Shown here: positions 1 to 7,900 of the stretch, piece after piece | How the letters are laid out: each line of letters begins with the position of its first letter | Numbering within the stretch: the first letter of the stretch is position 1 | Source: Chitinophaga agri | GTDB taxonomy: Bacteria; Bacteroidota; Bacteroidia; Chitinophagales; Chitinophagaceae | Reading direction: 5' to 3' | Assembly: GCF_010093065.1 (NCBI RefSeq) | Contig: NZ_CP048113.1 | Location: forward strand, 7,830,001-7,894,000 | DNA: 64,000 nt | Notes under the pieces: model-generated | Database searches by the model: none | The model's input: only the letters and a program-made list of their open reading frames with translations | Told to the model about the DNA's origin: nothing | Program-made: the position numbers and the translations under genes

Positions 1-375
1 CAGTGTGGTCTTGGACATATGATCGGACTGGATGTACATGATATGGAGGACCTGGGTGAGCAGTATGTTGGTTATTCCGAGACACTGAAAAAGAGTACCG
101 CGTTTGGCTGGAAGTCCCTGCGGCTGGGCCGTGAACTGAAGCCAGGATTTGTACTGACAGTAGAACCGGGCATTTATATTATACCAGAGTTAATAGATCG
201 TTGGGTCGCTGAGAAGAAACTCAGTAACTTTGTTGATTATAACACGCTTGCTACTTATCGTGACTTCGGAGGTATCCGTATAGAAGATAACTTCGTGATT
301 ACAGAAACAGGCAGCAGAAGGCTCGGAAAAGATCTTCCGAAAACAATTGCTGAAGTGGAAGCAGTGAGACAGTAG
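1..375 (+). CDS. Xaa-Pro aminopeptidase (peptidase M24), C-terminal fragment
   Basis: Only the last 124 codons are present; the gene enters from the left edge with an open frame. M24 metallopeptidases of the aminopeptidase P type remove an N-terminal residue preceding proline and use two metal ions. The visible part carries the expected ligand motifs: GHMIGLDVHD near the edge, then VEPGIY with a ligand Glu, then GGIRIEDN with the last Glu ligand, and a C-terminal tail usual for cytoplasmic or periplasmic PepP-like enzymes. The N-terminal half and the start lie outside the window, so signal sequence and full architecture cannot be judged. A strong hairpin follows the stop, so the gene probably ends its transcript here. 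Confidence 0.9.
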   Translation, partial: QCGLGHMIGLDVHDMEDLGEQYVGYSETLKKSTAFGWKSLRLGRELKPGFVLTVEPGIYIIPELIDRWVAEKKLSNFVDYNTLATYRDFGGIRIEDNFVITETGSRRLGKDLPKTIAEVEAVRQ

Positions 376-397
376 ACTAACCCATTTATTATAATAG

Positions 398-426
398 AAA
401 GGCGTCCGCAGTTTGCGGGCGCCTTC
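398..426 (+). terminator. Rho-independent terminator after the M24 peptidase
   Basis: A GC-rich inverted repeat (AAGGCG-CCGC pairing with GCGG-CGCCTT, one unpaired base per arm, 5-nt loop) starts about 23 nt after the stop and runs into a T-containing stretch. It lies between convergent genes and may serve both strands. Confidence 0.75.
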
Positions 427-453
427 TTCATTACAGGTGATAGAACGGCCGTA

Positions 454-1011
454 TCATGAACGTGCCAGCGAGGCTATGGGTGCTGTAGCCGGCGCCGGAC
501 AAAGACAGGCGACGATGACAAGCACCAGTGTTATCACGCCTGCTACTGTACGGATAGTATGCAGATATACCCATGGCTGTTCAAATCTCGCGCGCATCCT
601 TGCGATGTCCTGCAGAGAAGCTGTAGTTAGCGGAAACTGATCCAGCATATCATTCAGTGGTACATTGCCGAAGGCAGTCACACCAAATGTCCCTGTGAGA
701 TAGATGATGGTGGCTGATAATAACAGCCAGAAACGTGCGTTGAAGGTGGGGCTATATTGTATGTAGGTGCATAGTGGCAATAACAACGCTGCGCCTATGA
801 AGCTCATGAAGAATACAGGATTGAGGATGGCCCTGTTGATCTGTTGCATGCTTTCCAGGTAGGTGTAGTCACTCACCTTTGATAGTCCGGGAATAACGGA
901 GCATGACCATGCATAGAACAGTCCACTGATCAGGGCGGTGGTGACTGCGGCAGATACTATTATGATGTTGGAAAATGTAAGCATCTTGCTGGTGTTTGAG
1001 TGTATCATCAT
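454..1011 (-). CDS. DUF1772 (anthrone oxygenase-like) membrane protein
   Basis: 185 residues with four hydrophobic segments (about 12-32, 63-83, 92-112, 151-171), matching the small four-helix DUF1772 family. Family features visible are the FYAW motif in the first helix, FGNVPLNDML in the central loop and the late W-x3-HTIRT segment. The family includes fungal anthrone oxygenases, but bacterial members are functionally uncharacterised, so I give no reaction. The start ATG overlaps the stop of the upstream cytochrome c gene as ATGA, so the two are probably translationally coupled. That suggests, but does not prove, a joint redox role at the membrane. Confidence 0.8.
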   Translation of the reverse strand: MMIHSNTSKMLTFSNIIIVSAAVTTALISGLFYAWSCSVIPGLSKVSDYTYLESMQQINRAILNPVFFMSFIGAALLLPLCTYIQYSPTFNARFWLLLSATIIYLTGTFGVTAFGNVPLNDMLDQFPLTTASLQDIARMRARFEQPWVYLHTIRTVAGVITLVLVIVACLCPAPATAPIASLARS

Positions 1012-1310
1012 TTATATTTTCTTAAACTTTTGATATAGGTAGATATGGCATAGATCTGATCAGCAGAGATACGTTTTCTGAAAGAAGGCATGATCCTTTT
1101 GCCATTGCTGATCTGTTGGATGATGGCACTATCGGACAGACCGCTCTGCCGTAAATTTTTAGCCCCGAACAATCCTCGGGTACCGTCATTACCATGGCAG
1201 CGGGCACAATAATGCTCATACAGTTGCTTTCCCTCATCAGAACGGGTGGAGAAGGCCATAGTAATGATCACATAGAGGAGAGCTGCGATGAATATGATGT
1301 TCGTCTTCAT
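1008..1310 (-). CDS. small membrane-anchored cytochrome c
   Basis: I start at the ATG at 1310 (MKTNII), giving 100 residues; an upstream in-frame ATG at 1391 would add an implausible leader before the signal segment. The N-terminus is a hydrophobic signal or anchor (about 4-20). The heme site is CARCH (Cys35, Cys38, His39), and the distal Met is probably the one in GKRIMPSF. The C-terminus has the usual closing helix (DQIYAISTYIKSL). It is a class I mono-heme cytochrome c of the CCP/CytC6-like type, acting in the periplasm as an electron carrier. A near-consensus -7 element (TTACTTTG, 1324-1331) lies just upstream of this start and supports it. It is co-transcribed with the DUF1772 gene. Confidence 0.85.
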   Translation of the reverse strand: MKTNIIFIAALLYVIITMAFSTRSDEGKQLYEHYCARCHGNDGTRGLFGAKNLRQSGLSDSAIIQQISNGKRIMPSFRKRISADQIYAISTYIKSLRKYK

Positions 1311-1453
1311 CCTTTTTTTACTACAAAGTAAGCACGGGAGAGCAGGGAAAAATAGAACAAAACCGTCAGTATTGGCATCCTCAAACACCAAAGGCAGCCC
1401 CGATAAGCAGGGCTGCCGACAGATCGTCAGTTAGAATGTGGATCGGTTACCCG

Positions 1454-1687
1454 CTATGAAACTTTTATCTGAGGGTACCTTTGACAGTAACCCCAGCGTT
1501 GTTGTGTTTCACGGGTTTCGTCCAGTGTGTAAATCGCAAATTTAAAAACGAAGTTTTCAGTGCCTTTACGCGCAACTCCCGTATGATAAGCGCAGAAGGT
1601 TTGGTCTTTGGTGATAGCAGGCAACCCGTCAGGACTTTTTAAAATGGTGTTTCGACTCCTGCACGGGTGCTTGTCAGAATATGTGAT
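1454..1687 (-). pseudogene. decayed coding remnant, C-terminal part only
   Basis: The minus strand reads open for 77 codons with no ATG. It begins right after an in-frame TAA and ends at TAG (1454-1456). The translation looks protein-like, with balanced composition: for example SPDGLPAITKDQTFCAYHTG, then NFVFKFAIYTLDETRE, then RWGYCQRYPQIKVS. I do not recognise the family. The lack of a start codon and the stop at the 5' end suggest a truncated gene remnant; a chance open frame cannot be excluded. Confidence 0.35.
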
Positions 1688-1884
1688 TTAAGTGGTGTGA
1701 TAAATTACCTACGCTGTTCCGGCTTTTCGGTTTCCGGCATGAAAAAGGTATGAAGGCTGCCCTCCGGCAGACCAGCAAAAGAGATTGTAATATTGTCGGC
1801 GGACAATAATAAGTAGTGCAGCACGTATGAACAGGGTATCCGGGCATAATGGACATGCCGGTGACGTGCCCGTTAAAGGCCTTA

Positions 1885-1910
1885 GTACATCATATGGTCT
1901 TATGATGTAC
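1885..1910. repeat. perfect 10-bp inverted repeat
   Basis: GTACATCATA, a 6-nt loop, then TATGATGTAC. It is AT-rich with no T-run, so an operator or small structured element is more likely than a terminator. No gene starts within 150 bp. Confidence 0.5.
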
Positions 1911-2073
1911 CCGGAGGTAAATATATGTTCATGATCGTCCTGGTGCCAGGAGTGAAGTAATGAAGGTCCGTATAAGACAGGTTATTTGAGTTCAGTCAGC
2001 AGTAATAACAGGAGATAAGTCGTTTTGTTCGGGAAAATTGAAAAAAATCAAGAGGTATAGGGAAGAGGATCTC

Positions 2074-2319
2074 TTATTCTTTACTTGGCGTGACTTCATA
2101 TAGTCTGGTGCCTATTTCCTGTTCCAGTGATACGGGAATAGTCGAGGCCACATCGCCCACCGGAGCATATCGCAAAGTTTCTTCATCCCAGGCAAAAATA
2201 TACGTTTCGCTGCCATTAAAACTTACATTATAACGTTGTTCGTCGTTAAATGAAAAAGGTTCCGCTTTCACCATGTATGGAACACCGTCAACTAATAAGT
2301 TAAATGATAATTTATTCAT
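2074..2319 (-). CDS. small conserved-type hypothetical protein
   Basis: 81 residues from the ATG at 2319 (MNKLSFNLLVDG); a 90-residue version from 2346 is possible, but the 2319 start sits behind an A-rich leader and fits better. No signal peptide or membrane segment. The sequence reads as alternating beta strands (SFNLLVDGVPYMVKAEPFSF, RYNVSFNGSETYIFAWDEE) followed by a C-terminal helix. The short beta-rich layout resembles the 91-residue protein encoded at 29992-30267, so the two may be distant paralogues; the identity is too low for me to be sure by eye. Function unknown. Confidence 0.7.
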   Translation of the reverse strand: MNKLSFNLLVDGVPYMVKAEPFSFNDEQRYNVSFNGSETYIFAWDEETLRYAPVGDVASTIPVSLEQEIGTRLYEVTPSKE

Positions 2320-2690
2320 AGTTTTCCATTTTTCAGTTAAGCGCACAATAATCAGACCTTAATGGCAATCCCGGCTATTTAATATTAGTGCGTTACTAAA
2401 AATAGTAACGAAAGAATTCCTCACAGTGGGATGCAAAACGCACTGGAAAGGCAACAGGTGCAAGTGAGTGTAATGATACTTACGAGGGAAGATTTTCTTA
2501 TAAACACTTAGGTATGATGTTTGTGTGTTGGTCAGCACCCCCTGGAATACCGGCAGACGTATTATTGAAACCATCTATTCTTAACTGAGACCGAAGCCAT
2601 TTATCCGGTATATCAGGGGCATATCGACCATATAGTAAAAACCTTTCTTACCTCAATTTTTATTGGAAACACTTAAATCAGATTTCACTC
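2320..2690. other. intergenic region between divergent genes
   Basis: Holds the promoters of the small protein (minus) and the lipoprotein (plus), plus the operator-like palindrome at 2391-2410. A 71-codon minus-strand frame here (2359-2574) has unlikely composition and is ignored. Confidence 0.6.
2391..2410. promoter_or_regulatory. operator-like palindrome
   Basis: CGTTACTA-AAAA-TAGTAACG: perfect 8-bp arms around four A residues, about 75 bp upstream of the small minus-strand gene. The size and symmetry fit a dimeric regulator site. No cognate regulator can be named. Confidence 0.45.
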
Positions 2691-3440
2691 ATGAAAAAAA
2701 CTTTTCTTCAGTTGTGCACAACTGTGACCCTGGTTGCTGCCTTATTTACTGCATGTTCAAAGCAAAGCTCTGACGAGGCCACAGAAGCAAAACCAGAAGG
2801 CGCTGCAACAGTCAACTACGAGATTCAGGCCGTTAATCCTACAGGCTCTATAGCAGGAGATGGCGCGGAGCGTCTTGGACGTATCATTAACGATCCTGCG
2901 GCTGCCAACTTTCCATCATTAAGGTTCGATCTGACCTGGGATAGCATCAAGGTGAGGTTCCGGGAGTTAAAATTTGCTGCCCAGAGCGGGCCGGATGAGA
3001 TCAGTATGAGCATCAAGACCGATCGTTTCATTGATATCCTGGATAGTGCATCATTAGGCAGTATTACGCTGCCTGTTGGCGAATTTGACCGCGTAAAAGT
3101 GTATGTACGCGTACAGGGTGATAAGGCTAAACCGGCTGTACTGTTAAAAGGCCGGATCACCTGGCAGGGTAGTGAGATCCCTGTAGAGGTGGTGATTGCG
3201 GGTAAACTTGAATTAACTGCATCAGGTAAGGATGTTGCGATCGGAGCGGACGGACTGACTTTCGACGGAAAGCTGAAGCTGGACCTCAATCTTGTGATGA
3301 CCAAACTGCAGATAGGAGATTTTACCGGTACATTCACAGGCGGCAAGATCGTGCTGAACATCGATGCCGACCTGGATACCAACAACAGGATCAAATCTGC
3401 ACTGGAAAGCAGTCTCTCTGTTGAGCATAAGCAAAGATAG
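2691..3440 (+). CDS. putative lipoprotein, DUF4382-like
   Basis: 249 residues. A signal peptide ends in a clear lipobox (LFTAC, lipidated Cys22), so the protein is anchored to a membrane, probably the outer one. After a short acidic linker there is one beta-rich domain with a strand pattern (LRFDLTWDSIKVRFRELKFA, FIDILDSASLGSITLPVGEF, KVKVYVRVQG-like) resembling the DUF4382 group of Bacteroidota lipoproteins. I assign this from pattern only. No catalytic motif is visible. It is monocistronic: a strong terminator follows 33 nt after the stop, and the next gene has its own promoter. Function unknown. Confidence 0.75.
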   Translation: MKKTFLQLCTTVTLVAALFTACSKQSSDEATEAKPEGAATVNYEIQAVNPTGSIAGDGAERLGRIINDPAAANFPSLRFDLTWDSIKVRFRELKFAAQSGPDEISMSIKTDRFIDILDSASLGSITLPVGEFDRVKVYVRVQGDKAKPAVLLKGRITWQGSEIPVEVVIAGKLELTASGKDVAIGADGLTFDGKLKLDLNLVMTKLQIGDFTGTFTGGKIVLNIDADLDTNNRIKSALESSLSVEHKQR

Positions 3441-3473
3441 TCATGTTATGATAACCATCAGGTAAAGAAGGTG

Positions 3474-3506
3474 AAAGCCGTCCGCCATTTGGTGGACGGC
3501 TTTTAA
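3474..3506 (+). terminator. Rho-independent terminator
   Basis: AAAGCCGTCC and GGACGGCTTT pair perfectly, with a further GC pair and short loop between, followed by TTTT. It separates the lipoprotein gene from the TetR gene. Confidence 0.85.
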
Positions 3507-3507
3507 A

Positions 3508-3539
3508 TTTGCTGAATAAGACTAAATAGTCTAATTTTG
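3508..3539 (+). promoter_or_regulatory. TetR gene promoter with embedded operator
   Basis: A -33-like TTTG (3508-3511) and an exact Bacteroidota -7 element TAATTTTG (3532-3539) are 20 nt apart. Between them lies the inverted repeat AGACTA-AA-TAGTCT (3519-3532), so a protein bound there would block the promoter. The same motif occurs twice before the next TetR gene. Confidence 0.7.
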
Positions 3540-3561
3540 ATGGAATCAATTATCTCTGAAG

Positions 3562-4155
3562 ATGAAAAAGTCAGAACGAACGAGGCAGATGATAATAGAG
3601 CAGGCTGCGGACATATTCAACGAAAAGGGCGTTGCAGGTACTTCCATTGACGAAGTGCTGCAGGCCGCTAAAGTGGCGAAGGGCTGCCTGTACGGACATT
3701 TTGAAAGCAAGGATGAATTGGCATGTGCAAGTGCTGAATATCTGCTGGACAAGGTGACACATCGGAGGAATAATTTATTACAGCAACATAAGACGGCGGT
3801 TGATAAGCTGATCGCCTATGCCGAGATGAACCCAAATCCCCTGGATGATACCTTCATTCACGGGGGCTGTCCAATACTCAACTTCGGTGTAGATACAGAT
3901 GATACCAATCCTGCTATCAGGCAGAAGGTACAGGGAGTCATTAAGACGGCCACCAGGCACCTTGCATTGATCATTAAAGAAGGAGTGACAGCCGGAGAGT
4001 TATCTCCTGATATACACCCGGAAGAGTTTGCGATCAAACTTTTTGCCACTATGGAAGGTGCTTTTATGATGTCACGTGTAATGGGATCACCAATCCCCAT
4101 GAAGACTGCCATGAAAGCAATGAGAAAAGAGATCATCAACTATAGCCTGATATAA
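3562..4155 (+). CDS. TetR/AcrR family transcriptional regulator
   Basis: 197 residues. An N-terminal helix-turn-helix (about residues 5-50) shows the family pattern TSIDEVLQAAKVAKGCLYGHFESKDEL. The C-terminal ligand domain has GGCPILNFGVDTDD, typical of the YcdC/LmrA-like TetR subgroup that responds to small organic or electrophilic compounds; a Cys in that motif could be a sensor, which is inference. The palindrome in its own promoter strongly suggests autorepression. No target gene is adjacent other than the second TetR gene downstream, which carries two copies of the same motif. The gene is closed by its own terminator, so the two TetR genes are separate units. Confidence 0.9.
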   Translation: MKKSERTRQMIIEQAADIFNEKGVAGTSIDEVLQAAKVAKGCLYGHFESKDELACASAEYLLDKVTHRRNNLLQQHKTAVDKLIAYAEMNPNPLDDTFIHGGCPILNFGVDTDDTNPAIRQKVQGVIKTATRHLALIIKEGVTAGELSPDIHPEEFAIKLFATMEGAFMMSRVMGSPIPMKTAMKAMRKEIINYSLI

Positions 4156-4162
4156 AGTATAG

Positions 4163-4192
4163 AACAGCCCGCACAAAACGGGCTGTTTTTTA
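4163..4192 (+). terminator. Rho-independent terminator
   Basis: AACAGCCCG and CGGGCTGTT form a perfect 9-bp stem with a 7-nt loop, followed directly by a run of T residues. Confidence 0.9.
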
Positions 4193-4204
4193 TTGGTAAG
4201 TAAA

Positions 4205-4218
4205 AGACTAAATGGTCT
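4205..4218. promoter_or_regulatory. TetR operator-like site 2
   Basis: AGACTAAATGGTCT, one base different from the site in the first TetR promoter (AGACTAAATAGTCT). It lies 81 bp before the second TetR start. Confidence 0.65.
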
Positions 4219-4260
4219 ATAGATGTAATAAAGGAAGTATATATTTTTTTGTAATAAAAT

Positions 4261-4274
4261 GGACTGAATGGTCT
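4261..4274. promoter_or_regulatory. TetR operator-like site 3
   Basis: GGACTGAATGGTCT, 56 bp after site 2 start and 25 bp before the ATG of the second TetR gene, close to the expected transcription start. Consensus of the three sites is RGACTRAATRGTCT. Confidence 0.65.
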
Positions 4275-4298
4275 TAATCATAAGGAATAATAATCATC

Positions 4299-4898
4299 AT
4301 GGAAGCACAAGACAGAAAAACAAGACTAAAAGAAGAGATCCGCGCTAATATACTGGATGCCGCATTTAAACTGGCGAAAGACAACGGCTGGGAAGCAGTC
4401 AGTATGCGTAAGATAGCCACTATGATATCGCATACGGCCCCGGTTATCTATGACTACTTTCAGAATAAAGAAGCCATATTAAAAGAGCTGAGCCGTGCAG
4501 GTTTCCAGCAGTTAACAGCCAGAATGACGGAGGCGCAGCAGCTGCATGAACAACCAGAACAGCAGCTGGAAGCGGTATGGGCGGCCTACCTTGATTTTTC
4601 TCAGGTAGAGAAAGAGTATTATCAGCTAATGTTTGGGCTGGGTGTTCCGGTAAGTGCCAATCATACAACATTGCCTGAAATAGCCGAACCGCTGGCACTG
4701 GTGCAGCAGGTGATAAGACAATCGGCTGTTGCGGAGCAATTGTCGGAAGAGGAAGTAGTACGCAGAAGCTGGTTACAATGGTCGGTTGTACATGGGCTGA
4801 CTGCCCTGGGCAGCCTGTTCAGAGAGGATAGAGAAGTGTTTAACAAACAGGTATTACAGGATGTACTACGGAACACCGCTGTGGCGACGGCTGCCTGA
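4299..4898 (+). CDS. TetR family regulator with WHG-type C-terminal domain
   Basis: 199 residues. The helix-turn-helix spans about 12-60 (VSMRKIATMISHTAPVIYDY, then FQNKEAIL). The C-terminal half contains the WSVVHGLTAL segment that gives the WHG domain its name, so this is a different TetR subgroup from its upstream neighbour. AAGGA about 15 nt before the ATG could act as ribosome binding site. Its promoter region carries two operator-like repeats also found before the upstream TetR gene, implying cross-regulation or shared ancestry of the regulatory DNA. No regulated transporter or enzyme follows; the next gene is convergent. Confidence 0.9.
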   Translation: MEAQDRKTRLKEEIRANILDAAFKLAKDNGWEAVSMRKIATMISHTAPVIYDYFQNKEAILKELSRAGFQQLTARMTEAQQLHEQPEQQLEAVWAAYLDFSQVEKEYYQLMFGLGVPVSANHTTLPEIAEPLALVQQVIRQSAVAEQLSEEEVVRRSWLQWSVVHGLTALGSLFREDREVFNKQVLQDVLRNTAVATAA

Positions 4899-4916
4899 CA
4901 AGCTACCTTACGAAAG

Positions 4917-4952
4917 AAACGCCTTCCATCATATTGACGGAAGGCGTTTTTA
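4917..4952. terminator. bidirectional terminator
   Basis: AAACGCCTTCC pairs with GGAAGGCGTTT around an 11-nt loop, with T residues on one side and A residues on the other. It lies between the TetR gene and the convergent giant surface-protein gene and suits both. Confidence 0.85.
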
Positions 4953-4969
4953 TTGTAACATGATCTTAT

Positions 4970-7900
4970 TTATTTGATAATAACAAAGTCACCTTTATAA
5001 ACTACCGTTCCTTCCGGTTTTCTGATCTCTGCAACATAGATATAGTTGCCCATCGGTATGTCTATCGCTCTCCAGTCATTTTTGTAATCATTGGACTGAT
5101 ACACCAGGTTACCCCATCTGCCATAGATACAGAGTTTAGAGCCAGGATATTTTTCCAGTCCGACGATGACAAACCTGTCGTTCACGCCATTGTTACCCGG
5201 GCGGAATGCATTGATGAAAGTCAGGTCCCTGGTCGAGGCGGCTGCTATCGTTACCGCTCTATTATTGGCCAGGTCTGTTTCTGTTTCATTTGCAGTCACA
5301 TAGGCTGTATTAACGATGTGCTTATTGTTGATACGGCAGGTTAGGGTGATCTTCACCTCTTCATCTGGGAACAGCTTGTCAACACTACCGATCACTTTTC
5401 TGGCCGCGGGACTGGTGATGATGCTGCCCCTGCTGGTTGTATAGCTGGCAGGCATATCGAGCGCATTGGGCAATGAATCGGTTATACTGAGATTATTGAA
5501 GATCTTCCCACCTAAATTCTTCACCACGATCTCATAGGTGATGTTATCACCCAATACATAAAATGCACCATTGGTTGGCGGTGTCAGGGCACGTTTGCTG
5601 ATCACCAGGTCTCCCTCCGGTTCACGTACTGTTACGAGTGTCTGTTCGCCCATATGACAGTTAGGGTCGGAAGGGTCACAGGCGACGGTGTTTTTGGTAG
5701 TCGTACCATCACTTACCTGCGCCACGTTGGTGATACTTGAAATGCCCTGCAGGTAATTATCTGTCCGCACGATGAAGCTCACCTGACTGATGGCATTTGG
5801 TTGCAGATTGACCACGCTGAAGTTGACCGTATTATTGATCAGCGCACCACCGCTTACATAAGTGGTATAGGCTGGCATCGGATCGAGTATGGTTAGCTGA
5901 CTGATATTGGCATTGCCGGTGTTGCGAACATAGATCGTGTAGGTGATCTCTTCACCCTGTCCGATCTTACCGTCTGTATTATCAGCAGGTAATGCCGCCG
6001 TCTTCCATGTTTCGAAGGTGGCTGTGCCATTGTCATCATCGCTGATATTGACAGTAGCCTGCGCATTTCCTGTGCTGATCATCCATGTACCAGTTGTTGC
6101 AGTAGTTGCGTTGATCAGGTTCACAATAACGGTTTCGGTGCCTTCCAGGAGTTGATTGTCGATGACACTTACCGGTAGTGTGATGCTTTGCTGAGCAGCA
6201 GGGATCTTGATCATACCCGGCAGGGTTGTATAGTCGGTTCCGGCAGTAGCCGTACCCGATACGGTATAACTGATAGTGATATCGTCACTGGCGGTAAACC
6301 CTGTTGGCAGACTGATGGTGAATGCGCCGTTAGTGGAGGGCTCTGCGCCATCATTAGCAGGTGTGATACTGATGGTCTTATTAGCAGGTGTGTTGTCATC
6401 ATCACTGATGTTAACAGTAGCTGTGTTGTCCGTTGTACTGGCAGTAAACGCGCCTGCGTTCACAGCAGATCCACCTGTCACAGTAACGATCACTGTCTCA
6501 GTTGCTTCAATTTCCTGGTCATCAAGAACAGGGACAGTCAGTGTAATGCTGTTTTGTCCTGCCGGAATTGTAACTGAAGTACCTAAAGTAGTATAATCAG
6601 TACCAGCAGTCGCCGTACCCGATACAGTGAAATTCACCGTAACTGGTTCATTGACGGTTACACCAGCCGGCATACTGATGGTGAATACTCCATTGCTAGA
6701 TGGTTCTGCGCCGGCAGTTGTACCTGTAATACTGATAGTTTTATTAACAGGTGTATTATCATTATCGCTGATATCTACGGTAGCGTTACCATTGGTGGTA
6801 CTCGCGGTAAACGCGCCCAGGGACATGGTTGTACCGTCTGTTATAGTAACAGTGACCGTCTCGGTCGATTCTATGAGCTGATCATCTATAACGGGTACGA
6901 CAATATCTATGCTGTTCTGTCCAGCCGGTAGGATGATAACAGCAGCTAAAGCAGTATAGTCTACTCCGGCAGTTGCGGTGCCGGATACGGTATAGTTGAC
7001 AGTAATATCTTCGCTGGCAGTAATACCCGTTGGTAAGCTGATAGTGAAGTGACCATCGGTGGCAGGTTCGGAACCATTGACAGCAGTGATACTGATCGTT
7101 TTGTTGACAGGGGTGTTATTATTGTCTGTGATGAGTACTGTGGCGGCATTGCCTGAGACACTGGTAGTGAATGCACCCAAAGTGGCACCGGCACCACTTG
7201 AGATACCTATGTTAACCGTTTCTGACTGCTCAATGATATCATCACTGATGACGATGATCGGTAATGGGACACTGTTCTGACCTGCAGCAATAGTAATCGT
7301 ACCATTGATGGTGTTGTAATCGGTGCCGTTGATAGCGGTACCAGCGATGTTGTAGAGAACAGTGATGTCTTCATTGGCAGTAATACCCGTCGGCAGACTG
7401 ATCAAAAATGCTCCGTTGGTGGCTGGTTCTGCACCATCAGCCGTTTTAGTGATACTTATTTCTTTGTTGGTAGCGACATTATCGTCATCACTGATGGTGA
7501 TGGTTGCTTCGTTAGCAGTGCTGGCCGTGAAAGTACCCGCATTCGTTGCAATACCATCAGTTATCGTTACGATCACTGTTTCATTGCCTTCAATGATGTT
7601 ATCATCTACTACAGGGACAGTAAGAGTGACGCTGTTTTGTCCAGCAGGGATAGTAGCATTGGTTCCCGGTGTAGTGTAGTCGATGCCCTCGGTAGCCGTA
7701 CCCGCTATGGAGAGATTCACCGTTACGGGTTCATTGACAGTCACACCTGCCGGCAAACTAATCGTGAATGCGCCATTTGTGGCGGGTTCTCCCGCCTGGA
7801 TAGCAGCCGTTACACTTATCTCTTTATTGGCGGTATTATTATCGTCATCACTGATGGTGACAGTCGCTTTATTAGCTGTGCCAGCGGTGAAAGTACCAGC

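Larger units (their letters stand above)
1311..2073. other. gene-poor stretch
   Basis: Apart from the promoter of the cytochrome gene, the coding remnant at 1454-1687 and the hairpin at 1885-1910, I see no supported gene here. A 60-codon minus-strand frame (1674-1856) is rich in Cys, Pro and Ser and does not look like a protein. Confidence 0.6.
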
